Of a DNA stretch of 22,492 nucleotides, positions 7,430-14,648 are shown one piece after another; positions within the stretch are counted from its first letter, which is position 1; each line of letters begins with the position of its first letter. Source of the stretch: an uncultured Christensenellaceae bacterium (GTDB lineage: Bacteria; Bacillota; Clostridia; Christensenellales; Pumilibacteraceae). The translations under genes and the position numbers were made by a program. The notes beneath the pieces were generated by a model, which saw only the letters and a program-made list of their open reading frames with translations, searched no databases and was not told the DNA's origin. The stretch spans positions 46,488 to 68,979 of the forward strand of contig CAJUQF010000001.1 in NCBI GenBank assembly GCA_910588315.1, in the 5' to 3' direction.

Positions 7430-9238
7430 CTATTCCGCCTCGGCGACGGCAGCGAACTGCGCGTTGTACAGCTCGGCATAAAATCCGTTCTTTGCGAGAA
7501 GTTCCTTATGGTTGCCTTGCTCGATAATGTCTCCGTCCTTGAGTACGAGAATGATAACGGCATTTTTGATCGTGGACAGTCTGTGCGCTATCACGAACGA
7601 AGTTCTGCCGCTCGTCAGCTTATCCATTGCCGCCTGAATGGCGAGTTCGGTACGCGTGTCGACGTTGCTCGTCGCTTCGTCGAGTATGAGCAGCGGCGCG
7701 TCCTTTATCATTGCGCGCGCGATCGTGAGCTGCTGCTTTTGACCTTCCGAAAGCTGAGAACTTTCGCCTATAACCGTATCGTATCCGCTCGGCAGACAGG
7801 AAATATAATGCGAAAGTCCTACGGCGGCGCATACCTCGTCGAGCGTTTCGTCGCTCACTCCCTGCTTATTGTACACCAGATTCTCGCGGATCGTTCCTTC
7901 GAACAACCAGGTATTTTGAAGTATCATATCGAACAGGTCGTGTACGTTATCGCGCGTTATGTCGCGCACCGAAACGCCGTCTATCTTGATATCGCCCGAC
8001 GTAGTTTCGTAAAAACGCATCAACAGATTGACGAGCGTGGTCTTGCCCGCGCCGGTAGGTCCGACTATTGCGACCTTCTGTCCGCTTTTTATCTCCGCGG
8101 AAAAGCCGTGGATTATTTCTTTGTCCGCAGTATATCCGAACTTGACGTTATCGAACATCACGTCGCCTTTAACGTTATCGAGCCGATTTTTCACTCCGCT
8201 CTCGTCCGACATCTCTTCGCTGCCGAGCATATCGAAAACGCGGCGGCTCGCAGCCGATGCCTGCTGTATGGACGCCATAGCCTGCGCTATCGTGCCGAGC
8301 GGCTGCGAGAAAAGCCGCGCGTATATCACGAACGCCATAAGCGTGCCGATAGTAACGGTGTCGTTGCCGCCGACGATAAACGAAACGCCGACGACGAATA
8401 TCAACACGTACGACAGACTTCCGACAAAAGTCATGACGGGCATCATCGCGCCCGACAGGAACTGAGATTTTCTGTTGCTGTCGTACAGCAGATTATTTAC
8501 AAAACCGAACTTGCGCCGCGCGGCGTGTTTGCCGTTGTACGCCTTGACGGTGTTGTGCTGCGCGTATACTTCTTCTATCTGCCCGTTCATTTCGCCGAGC
8601 TGCTCCTGTTTGGCGTCGAAATGTTTTTGCGAGAATTTCAACAGTATCGACATGCACAGGAAACCGACGAGCGATGTGCCGATAGTGGTCGCGGCAAGCA
8701 CGGCGTTCACTTTGAACATCATTACGGTAACGCCCAAAAACAGTACGATCGCCGACACCAGGTTGGCGGTGCTTTGGCTGAGCGTTTGCGATATGGTATC
8801 GACGTCGTTTGTAACGCGGCTCAAAATATCGCCCGTGGTCGTCGTGTCGAAATAATTGAGCGGAAGCCGGTTTATCTTACCGTTGATATCGCTCCTGAGT
8901 CGTTTCGACGCGCGCTGCGTTACCGTCGCCATTATGAATTGCTGACCGTACGAAAGAAGTGCGCCCGATGCGTATATGATCGCAAGCGTTATGCAAATTT
9001 CGATTATGGCTTTTATATCGATCTTTGTGTACAGCCCGAACTGTATCTCGTCGGTGAGCGCCTTTATCTTATCTGGTCCGATTATCGTGCAGACCGTGCC
9101 GCCTATAGCGAGTACGATAGCCGTTATTATAGCGGGAAGATAGCCCTTGCAATATTTTATCAATTTACCGAACGCTTTGAAATCCGCTTTTTCGCGCTTT
9201 CCCTGCGCGGCATTTCTTTGTTTCATCATAGGCGGCAT
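7430..9238 (-). CDS. ABC exporter half-transporter, catalytically competent subunit
   Basis: A 602-residue type IV (multidrug/lipid) exporter half: six membrane helices in about residues 35-320, then a nucleotide-binding domain. Walker A is GPTGAGKTT (about 393), Walker B is LLILDEATSNVD with the catalytic Glu (about 516), and the switch His is in VIAHRLSTI. The signature is LSEGQ rather than LSGGQ. The start at 9238 is set by GGAGGAG just upstream and by TAATG overlap with the preceding subunit's stop; a longer frame from 9292 would put the ribosome site inside the coding region. Together with its neighbour it should form a heterodimer exporting drugs, lipids or peptides; the substrate is unknown. 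Confidence 0.93.
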   Translation of the reverse strand: MPPMMKQRNAAQGKREKADFKAFGKLIKYCKGYLPAIITAIVLAIGGTVCTIIGPDKIKALTDEIQFGLYTKIDIKAIIEICITLAIIYASGALLSYGQQFIMATVTQRASKRLRSDINGKINRLPLNYFDTTTTGDILSRVTNDVDTISQTLSQSTANLVSAIVLFLGVTVMMFKVNAVLAATTIGTSLVGFLCMSILLKFSQKHFDAKQEQLGEMNGQIEEVYAQHNTVKAYNGKHAARRKFGFVNNLLYDSNRKSQFLSGAMMPVMTFVGSLSYVLIFVVGVSFIVGGNDTVTIGTLMAFVIYARLFSQPLGTIAQAMASIQQASAASRRVFDMLGSEEMSDESGVKNRLDNVKGDVMFDNVKFGYTADKEIIHGFSAEIKSGQKVAIVGPTGAGKTTLVNLLMRFYETTSGDIKIDGVSVRDITRDNVHDLFDMILQNTWLFEGTIRENLVYNKQGVSDETLDEVCAAVGLSHYISCLPSGYDTVIGESSQLSEGQKQQLTIARAMIKDAPLLILDEATSNVDTRTELAIQAAMDKLTSGRTSFVIAHRLSTIKNAVIILVLKDGDIIEQGNHKELLAKNGFYAELYNAQFAAVAEAE

Positions 9239-10992
9239 TATAACTCCTCCTCCGATAACTGCGACAGCGCTATCTCCTTGTATTCCTTGCACGTTTCGAG
9301 CAATTCTTTGTGCTTGCCAATACCGACGATCCTGCCTTCGTCGAGAACTATTATTTTGTCCGCATCCATGATGGTGCCGATACGCTGAGCCACGATCATG
9401 ACGGTCGAACCGGACAGCCTCGTCTTGATGTTGTTGCGCACGGTATAATCGGTCTTATAGTCGAGCGCGGAAAAACTGTCGTCGAAAATCAACAGGTCGC
9501 CGCCTTTGTAAACGGCGCGCGCGATGGATAATCGCTGACGTTGTCCGCCCGAAAAATTCGATCCGTCCTGCGCGACCGACGAATGTACGCCGTTCTCCAG
9601 TCCGTCCACGAATTCGGACGCACACGCGATCTCGAGCGCCGATTTCAGTCGCGCATCGTCCGTTTCGTCGCTGCCGTACGATACGTTTTCCGCGATATCG
9701 CCTTTAAAAAGCACCGCACGCTGCGACGCCAACGCTATGCGACCGCGCAACACCTCTTCGTCATACTCCTTCACGTTGACGCCGTCGAACAAAACTTCGC
9801 CGCAGTCTACGTCATAGAATCGCTCTATAAGGCTTATTACAGTCGTCTTGCCGCTGCCGGTTGCGCCTATAAACGCTACGGTCTCGCCGCGTCCTATCGT
9901 AAAATTAAGACCGGACACCGTTTTATTTTCGCCGCGGTCATACGCGAAACAAACGTCCCTAAACTCCAAAACGGGCGTGCCGGGCGCGCTGTCAGTATTC
10001 TTTACCGTGCCGCTTCTGACAGACCTTCTCGTACCGAGTACGTCGGCTATACGTTTGCCGGACACCAAACACCGCGGCAGTATCATGAATATCATGATAA
10101 GCAGCATAAACGCCATTATCACCTGCATGGCGTACTGTGTAAATACCGCCATATTGCCGAGAAGTTCAACGCGCGCGGGTATGCTCGCGGCGTCGTTGAT
10201 AAGAATCGCGCCTATCCAATAAACTGCGAGCGTAAGTCCGTTCATGCACATTTGCAGCACCGGCATCATGAGTCCCATTCCGCGAGCAGTAAACAGCTGA
10301 TTGCGCTTGACCTTTTCGTTTACCGTCTCGAACTTATCGGTCTGGTACGCTTCCGCATTGAACGCGCGCACGACGCGCACGCCCGTCACGCCTTCGCGCG
10401 TCGCCGTGTTGAGCTCGTCCGTAAGTTTTTGTATCTGTTTAAACTTGGGATAACAGACTATCACGAGCAACACGACGGTCACCGCGATAACGCCGACGAC
10501 TATCGCCGTGGCTATAGTCCATTCGATCGCCGCCGAAGAAATCTTGCATATCGACCACACCGCAAGGATGGGCGCTTTTATCAACATCTGCAAACCCATG
10601 GCGACAAAGTTCTGCATTTGCACCACGTCGTTGGTGGTGCGCGTTATGAGACTGGGCGTGCCGAACTTGTTGATCTCCGCCGCCGAGAAAGAAGTCACTC
10701 TGTCGAACAGAACTTTTCTGAGCGTGCGCGCGAAATTCGCCGCCGTGTACGCCGCAAAATAACCGCATATTATCGAACACGCCATGCTCGCAAACGCATA
10801 CAGCAGCATGAATCCGCCGTTACGCCACACGCTTTCCATCGTAGCCGTACCCGCCTGCACCTCGACCGTAAGCTGCGCCGTATACTCCGGCATGGTTATA
10901 TCGAAATATACCTGCGCCACTACGAATCCGACGCACAGCACGATAAATATCCAATCGCGCGCTTTTAAATATTTTACGAATAATTTAAACAT
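9238..10992 (-). CDS. ABC exporter half-transporter, degenerate-site subunit
   Basis: A 584-residue exporter half with six membrane helices (about residues 15-310) and an ATPase domain. Walker A is GATGSGKTT (about 375) and the signature is canonical FSGGQ (about 478). Walker B reads LLIFDDSFSALD, so the catalytic Glu is Asp, and the switch His is Gln (VAQRIGTI). This pattern is known from heterodimeric exporters of the TM287/288 and BmrCD type. The ATG at 10992 follows GGAGG with 4 bases between; a GTG frame from 11025 is rejected because that ribosome site lies inside it. The gene sits 119 bp after marR and overlaps the next subunit by one base. Confidence 0.93.
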   Translation of the reverse strand: MFKLFVKYLKARDWIFIVLCVGFVVAQVYFDITMPEYTAQLTVEVQAGTATMESVWRNGGFMLLYAFASMACSIICGYFAAYTAANFARTLRKVLFDRVTSFSAAEINKFGTPSLITRTTNDVVQMQNFVAMGLQMLIKAPILAVWSICKISSAAIEWTIATAIVVGVIAVTVVLLVIVCYPKFKQIQKLTDELNTATREGVTGVRVVRAFNAEAYQTDKFETVNEKVKRNQLFTARGMGLMMPVLQMCMNGLTLAVYWIGAILINDAASIPARVELLGNMAVFTQYAMQVIMAFMLLIMIFMILPRCLVSGKRIADVLGTRRSVRSGTVKNTDSAPGTPVLEFRDVCFAYDRGENKTVSGLNFTIGRGETVAFIGATGSGKTTVISLIERFYDVDCGEVLFDGVNVKEYDEEVLRGRIALASQRAVLFKGDIAENVSYGSDETDDARLKSALEIACASEFVDGLENGVHSSVAQDGSNFSGGQRQRLSIARAVYKGGDLLIFDDSFSALDYKTDYTVRNNIKTRLSGSTVMIVAQRIGTIMDADKIIVLDEGRIVGIGKHKELLETCKEYKEIALSQLSEEEL

Positions 10993-11081
10993 CGTACCTC
11001 CGTTTTTTGCTATTTTAATATACACAACATCGAAGTATCCCCGAATTGTGTTTTTGCCGTAGTATCTTTATCGTTTAAAAT

Positions 11082-11099
11082 GATCGAAGCGCAGCGATC
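11082..11099 (-). terminator. Possible attenuator between marR and the exporter genes
   Basis: On the minus strand a short GATCG/CGATC stem is followed by ATTTTAAA, 13 bases after the marR stop. It is weak, but could limit read-through into the exporter genes, which show no convincing promoter of their own. Confidence 0.25.
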
Positions 11100-11111
11100 T
11101 ACTATATGCCG

Positions 11112-11546
11112 CTACTTTTTCATCCGTTTACCTATCGCCGAATGTATCCTGCCGGATATTCGCAAAAACTCGTTAAGATCGTTTTCGCCCACTTCGTCTA
11201 TTATATATTCGACAAGTTCGAGCAATGCTGCGAACGCTTTTTGCTTTTCGGCTCTGCCGCGCTCGGTAATACAAACCGCGGTCTTTCGCCTATCCGACTC
11301 GAGCGGCGCACGTTTTATGTATCCTTTGTTCTCCGCCGCTTTGAGTACTACCGCAACGTGCGGCGTGCTGAGCTTGAATCGAGCGGCAATGTCTCCGGAA
11401 AATACCGTTTCGGTCGATTCGTCGAGCATACACAGTATAGGTATTATACCGCGCTCGCAATAATCATCGATCGGTCCGAAAAACTCTTTCGGTCGCACGT
11501 CATCGAATTTTTTTATAAACTCTTTGGCTTTCTCTTTGCTGTCCAT
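11112..11546 (-). CDS. MarR-family transcriptional regulator
   Basis: This 144-residue protein has a winged helix-turn-helix: recognition region STPHVAVVLKAAENKGYI followed by the wing RAPLESDRRKTAVCITERG, where the DRR motif and the following strand are typical of MarR proteins. Helices on both sides would form the dimer interface. MarR regulators bind palindromes in their own promoters and are released by small ligands such as drugs or phenolics. AGGAG lies 6 bases before the ATG. The exporter genes follow on the same strand, a common arrangement where the regulator controls drug efflux. LuxS expression may be under the same control. Confidence 0.92.
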   Translation of the reverse strand: MDSKEKAKEFIKKFDDVRPKEFFGPIDDYCERGIIPILCMLDESTETVFSGDIAARFKLSTPHVAVVLKAAENKGYIKRAPLESDRRKTAVCITERGRAEKQKAFAALLELVEYIIDEVGENDLNEFLRISGRIHSAIGKRMKK

Positions 11547-11553
11547 CGCATAC

Positions 11554-11612
11554 TCCTAAGCAATTTACCTAAGCTTGTTAGATATTATAATCGACCTTTT
11601 GCATTTTGTCAA
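11554..11612 (-). promoter_or_regulatory. Consensus sigma-A promoter of marR, with candidate operator
   Basis: On the minus strand TTGACA (11607-11612) and TATAAT (11584-11589), spaced 17 bp, match the consensus perfectly. Just downstream is GCTTAGG twice as a direct repeat 6 bases apart, and CTAACAAGCTTAG, a CTAA/TTAG inverted repeat. A MarR dimer bound here would block transcription start; autorepression is inference. Confidence 0.85.
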
Positions 11613-11660
11613 GCGTTTTTACAAAAAATATTTTAAACATTATCGAATCGCGTTTAATAT

Positions 11661-11696
11661 AAAAACGCCCGTGAAACTTCAATCGTTTCTCGGGCG
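11661..11696 (-). terminator. Rho-independent terminator after nifU
   Basis: The inverted repeat has arms CGCCCG-t-GAAAC and GTTTC-t-CGGGCG with a 7-base loop. On the minus strand it is followed by TTTTT (11661-11665). It lies about 35 bases past the nifU stop. Confidence 0.85.
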
Positions 11697-11731
11697 CATA
11701 TTCTTCGATACAGTTACAATTATTCGACGAT

Positions 11732-12172
11732 TTATTCTTCGGTCTCGCCGTGGTCGTGCACGTCGTCGTCTTCGGGAAACATAGACTTATCGTATTCTAT
11801 GCCGTTTTTGTCGTAATAATCTTTTATCGCCGCACGGATCGCCTGTTCCGCAAGAACGGAGCAGTGCAGTTTGTGCGCGGGCAATCCGTCGAGCGCTTCG
11901 ACGACGGCTTTATTGGTAAGCGATAACGCTTCGCTTATCGGCTTGCCTTTTATAAGTTCGGTCGCCATGGACGACGACGCGATCGCGCTGCCGCACCCGA
12001 ACGTATTGAACTTGACGTCGGTTATAATGCCGTCGGTGACCTTGATATACATCTTCATGATGTCGCCGCAACGGGCGTTGCCGACCTCGCCTATGCCGTC
12101 CGCATCGTCGAGCTTGCCGACGTTGCGCGGATTGCGGAAGTGGTCCATAACTTTTTCGCTGTATAATGCCAT
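11732..12172 (-). CDS. nifU: Fe-S cluster assembly scaffold NifU/IscU
   Basis: This 146-residue protein is an IscU-type scaffold on which [2Fe-2S] clusters are built before transfer. The three ligand cysteines are present: Cys35 in GNARCGD (with the usual Asp37), Cys60 in FGCGSAIA and Cys104 in HCSVLAE. The last 15 residues form an extra acidic and His-rich tail (EDDDVHDHGETEE) whose use is unknown. AGGAG lies 8 bases before the ATG. It follows the cysteine desulfurase gene on the same strand, the normal partner, but 520 bp of repeat DNA separates them. The symbol iscU would be equally valid. Confidence 0.95.
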   Translation of the reverse strand: MALYSEKVMDHFRNPRNVGKLDDADGIGEVGNARCGDIMKMYIKVTDGIITDVKFNTFGCGSAIASSSMATELIKGKPISEALSLTNKAVVEALDGLPAHKLHCSVLAEQAIRAAIKDYYDKNGIEYDKSMFPEDDDVHDHGETEE

Positions 12173-12220
12173 GATACTAACTCCTATTTTTATCTATCTG
12201 TATTACGTACCGTCGCCAAG

Positions 12221-12375
12221 CCGACGAGCCGATACGACGCGAACGTATTGCGACAAAAACTTGTGCGACAAGCAGACGCAATCGCGAAGTCGTAGCGGCG
12301 CTACGTCGAGCGGCTGCAACGAACTTGTCGTGCAAATTTTAAGCAAGACGCCGCACGAGTGTCGGGGAGAGGCAG
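12221..12375. repeat. Foldback tandem repeat, unit 1 (155 bp)
   Basis: First of three tandem units filling the nifS-nifU gap; it is the most diverged. The unit begins CCGACGAGCCGATACGACGC. Its main stem is TTGTGCGACAAG (12261-12272) with CTTGTCGTGCAA (12324-12335). The inner hairpin is CGTAGC-ggc-GCTACG. Compared with units 2 and 3, one stem pair is A-T instead of T-A, and another is T-A instead of C-G, so pairing is kept while sequence changes. No convincing coding frame or promoter is seen. Confidence 0.85.
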
Positions 12376-12535
12376 CCGACGAGCCGATACGACGCGAACG
12401 GATTGCGCCGAAAATTCGTGCGTCAAGCAGGCGTGACCCTCGAAGTCGTAGCCATTGCGCTACGTCGAGCGGCTGCAACGAACTTGACGTGCAAATTGAT
12501 AGCAAAACGAAAGCACGAGTGTCGGCGAGAGGCAG
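12376..12535. repeat. Foldback tandem repeat, unit 2 (160 bp)
   Basis: Second unit, nearly identical to unit 3 for its first 90 bases. The main stem pairs AATTCGTGCGTCAAG (12413-12427) with CTTGACGTGCAAATT (12483-12497), with one C/A mismatch where unit 3 has C-G and unit 1 has T-A. The inner hairpin is CGTAGC-cattgc-GCTACG, flanked by CTCGA/TCGAG. Confidence 0.85.
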
Positions 12536-12691
12536 CCGACGAGCCGATACGACGCGAACGGATTGCGCCGAAAATTCGTGCGTCAAGCAGGCGCGACCCT
12601 CGAAGTCGTAGCCATTGCGCTACGTCGAGAGAGGCGCAACGAACTTGACGTGCGAATTTAAGCAAGACGACGCACGAGTATCGGGGAGGAG
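12536..12691. repeat. Foldback tandem repeat, unit 3 (156 bp)
   Basis: The third unit ends 1 base before the nifS stop codon. It has the most complete fold: CCGATAC (12544-12550) with GTATCGG (12678-12684), TTGC with GCAA, AAATTCGTGCGTCAAG (12572-12587) with CTTGACGTGCGAATTT (12644-12659), GCGC with GCGC, CTCGA (12599-12603) with TCGAG (12625-12629), and CGTAGC (12607-12612) with GCTACG (12619-12624). About 140 bases thus form one long hairpin. Confidence 0.85.
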
Positions 12692-12692
12692 G

Positions 12693-13898
12693 CTATAAAA
12701 TAAATTGCTTCTCACCCTTTTCGAGCGCTTCCCACACCGGCGAAATACTGCGCAGATACGCCACGACTTCGGGTACGGCTTTTATTATAGCGTCGGCGTC
12801 GGCGTCGGTGTTGTACTCGGACAGGCTTATGCGCAAACTCCCGTGCGCGACTTCGTGCGGCAATCCGAGCGCGAGCAGTACGTGCGACGGATCGAGCGAA
12901 CCGGACGTACATGCCGATCCGCTGGACGCACATATCCCTTTATCGTCGAGATACAGCAATAAACTCTCGCCTTCGATTCCTTCGAAACACATATTGAGTA
13001 TACCGGGCAAGCGTCTCTCTCTGTCGCCGTTGAGCTTGGAATGAGGTATCTTTATAAGCGCGTCTATTATCCTGTCACGAAGTCGTGTCTGCTTCGCGGC
13101 GTTTTTCTCCATATGTTCGCGAACGTCGTCGAGCGCCGCCGCCATGGACGCGATCGCGGCAAGGTTTTCCGTCCCCGCCCTGCGTCCGCGTTCCTGCGCG
13201 CCGCCTTCTATAAACGTATTTATCGGTACGCCGCGCCGAACATACAGCGCGCCTACGCCCTTAGCGCCGTGAAACTTGTGCGCCGACAGCGAAAGCAGGT
13301 CTATATTCATCGCCTTGACGTCGATCGGGACATGCCCTACCGCCTGTACCGCGTCGGTGTGGAACACGACTTTTTTCTCGCGGCATACCGCACCTATCTC
13401 GGCAATAGGCTGTATCGTACCTATCTCGTTATTGGCGAACATGACAGTCACGAGCGCGGTGTCGTCGCGTATCGCGTCACTTACCTGTTCGGGCGTCACT
13501 ATCCCGTTTTCGTGTACGTCGAGATAGGTAACTTCGAAACCTTCGCGCTCGAGCTTTTTTACCGTATGCAGCACCGCATGATGCTCGAACGCCGTAGTAA
13601 CAATATGTTTCTTGCCGCGCTTCGATCCGTTTGCCGCAGCCGATCGGATCGCCTGATTGTCCGCCTCGCTGCCGCCGGACGTAAAATATATCTCGCTCGG
13701 CTCGGCATTCAGTCTTGCCGCGATCCGCGCGCGGTTTTCTTCCAGCGCCTCTTTTGCTACCTGCCCCACCGTGTGCAACGACGACGGATTGCCGTACACG
13801 TTTTTCATATACGGTATCATCGCATCTATCGCGGCATCGCTCATAGCCGTAGTCGCCGCATTATCCGCATAAACGGTTCTTTTCTTGCTGTCTTTCAC
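12693..13898 (-). CDS. nifS: Cysteine desulfurase NifS/IscS
   Basis: A PLP enzyme that takes sulfur from cysteine as a persulfide and passes it to the NifU scaffold and other acceptors. The 401 residues hold the family marks: YADNAATTAM at the N-terminus, TSGGSEADN, His104-type region AFEHHAVL, the PLP Lys208 in SAHKFHG, GGAQERGRRAGTEN, and persulfide Cys330 in SSGSACTSG on the long loop typical of the IscS/NifS class. The start is GTG at 13898 with AGGA 8 bases upstream; no ATG is better placed. nifU is next downstream after the repeat array. No IscR-type regulator lies in the window. Confidence 0.96.
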   Translation of the reverse strand: MKDSKKRTVYADNAATTAMSDAAIDAMIPYMKNVYGNPSSLHTVGQVAKEALEENRARIAARLNAEPSEIYFTSGGSEADNQAIRSAAANGSKRGKKHIVTTAFEHHAVLHTVKKLEREGFEVTYLDVHENGIVTPEQVSDAIRDDTALVTVMFANNEIGTIQPIAEIGAVCREKKVVFHTDAVQAVGHVPIDVKAMNIDLLSLSAHKFHGAKGVGALYVRRGVPINTFIEGGAQERGRRAGTENLAAIASMAAALDDVREHMEKNAAKQTRLRDRIIDALIKIPHSKLNGDRERRLPGILNMCFEGIEGESLLLYLDDKGICASSGSACTSGSLDPSHVLLALGLPHEVAHGSLRISLSEYNTDADADAIIKAVPEVVAYLRSISPVWEALEKGEKQFIL

Positions 13899-13939
13899 TT
13901 TTTAATTCCTATCGAAACAGTATGATTTAGCATACCGCT

Positions 13940-13968
13940 ATTATAGACCAATACTTTTAGTTTGTCAA
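13940..13968 (-). promoter_or_regulatory. Consensus sigma-A promoter of nifS
   Basis: On the minus strand TTGACA (13963-13968) and TATAAT (13940-13945) are 17 bp apart, a perfect match, about 42 bases before the GTG start. Confidence 0.85.
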
Positions 13969-13999
13969 TTATATTATACGCATTTTTTATTAGAGGAGT

Positions 14000-14120
14000 A
14001 TTTTTGCCCGCTTGCGGGAGCAAAAATGCGACGACGACAAATTTGGTGTAATACCACGCCCCTTGGGGCGGAACTTGCGCGCAAAGCGCGCGGGTCCGGG
14101 GCTTGCCGGGGTATAATACC
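14000..14120. repeat. Hairpin-rich intergenic element
   Basis: This stretch between nifS and the small membrane gene has no plausible gene. It contains ATTTTTGCCCGC with GCGGGAGCAAAAAT (14000-14027), then a 76-bp block bounded by GGTGTAATACC (14045-14055) and GGTATAATACC (14110-14120). Inside the block are two perfect 6-bp hairpins: CGCCCC-tt-GGGGCG (14057-14070) and GCGCGC-aaa-GCGCGC (14077-14091). It looks like a REP-type or small non-autonomous repeat; neither stem is followed by a T-run, so it is not a normal terminator. Confidence 0.65.
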
Positions 14121-14182
14121 TAATTTATTATCGAATCAAATCGCGACGGACCGTATACCGAGAAACTTTTTTTCGCACGAGA

Positions 14183-14210
14183 AAACCCGATGACTTTCGG
14201 CATCGGGTTT
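14183..14210 (-). terminator. Terminator after the small membrane protein gene
   Basis: AAACCCGATG and CATCGGGTTT form a perfect 10-bp stem with an 8-base loop. On the minus strand TTTTC follows. It lies 13 bases past the stop at 14223. Confidence 0.7.
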
Positions 14211-14222
14211 CCGGTTGCAAAA

Positions 14223-14441
14223 TCAAACGTTCAACAAACGCAAAATGTGCTTGCTGACGATCATGAGGATGAGGTCAACCAACCAAATGATCCAGAAGCC
14301 GAAGATCAAGCGCAGGATAGCCGCTACGATCTTGCCGTCCGAGAGACGGGTGATAACGCCGCAGATCCACGCGGTAACGGGGATTATCGCAAGGATCAAG
14401 CTAACGATATAGGAAAGACCAAAGTAATCGCTCTTCGCCAT
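14223..14441 (-). CDS. Small two-helix membrane protein of unknown function
   Basis: This 72-residue protein has two hydrophobic segments: about 9-31 (SYIVSLILAIIPVTAWICGV) and about 41-63 (AAILRLIFGFWIIWLVDLIL), joined by a short polar turn (ITRLSDGKI). It is not a recognised family, though similar small proteins are common in Clostridia. It is a real gene by its surroundings: a consensus promoter, AGGAG 10 bases before the ATG, and a strong terminator directly after the stop, so it is transcribed alone. The opposite strand is also open here, but has no such signals. Confidence 0.75.
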   Translation of the reverse strand: MAKSDYFGLSYIVSLILAIIPVTAWICGVITRLSDGKIVAAILRLIFGFWIIWLVDLILMIVSKHILRLLNV

Positions 14442-14477
14442 AATTGTTCATCTCCTTTTAATATTTTTTGTATTTTC

Positions 14478-14506
14478 ATTATACTATTTATATGTACATG
14501 TGTCAA
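14478..14506 (-). promoter_or_regulatory. Consensus sigma-A promoter of the small membrane protein gene
   Basis: On the minus strand TTGACA (14501-14506) and TATAAT (14478-14483) are spaced 17 bp, a perfect consensus. Confidence 0.85.
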
Positions 14507-14591
14507 GTATATTTCCAAAATATTTTATCGCCGTGCGCATCAAAAAATGTCGCACTTTTGCAAAACTCGAGCGGCGTTCCGCATCTTTGTC

Positions 14592-14620
14592 TTGACAGCC
14601 GAAAAAAGCTATGATATACT
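14592..14620 (+). promoter_or_regulatory. Sigma-A promoter of the GH3 gene
   Basis: TTGACA (14592-14597) and TATACT (14615-14620) are 17 bp apart. Transcription should start near 14627, giving a leader of only about 22 bases. Confidence 0.8.
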
Positions 14621-14648
14621 AACATATAAAGACAACGGATAAGCTTAC

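Noticed and set aside
7508..9388. Very long plus-strand open frame (about 626 codons) opposite the ABC exporter
   Set aside because: It is antisense to a clear ABC transporter, is rich in Arg, His and Tyr as expected from reversed codons, and has no family motif. The same applies to long frames opposite the GH27, lipoprotein, exporter and nifS genes (for example 1584-2381, 3443-4549, 9541-10968, 13041-13925).
12203..12665. Minus-strand open frames through the nifS-nifU repeats (about 80 and 127 codons)
   Set aside because: They consist of the repeat units translated (Arg- and Ser-rich, with the same peptide recurring), have no ribosome site or promoter, and the base changes between units keep stem pairing rather than protein sequence.
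12221..12691. CRISPR-like array
   Set aside because: Units are about 157 bp, change along their whole length and have no short constant repeat with unique spacers; no cas genes are present.
14190..14642. Plus-strand frame of 150 codons opposite the small membrane protein
   Set aside because: It runs through a terminator hairpin and two promoters, lacks a ribosome site, and its sequence has no recognisable fold; the minus-strand gene has a promoter, SD and terminator.
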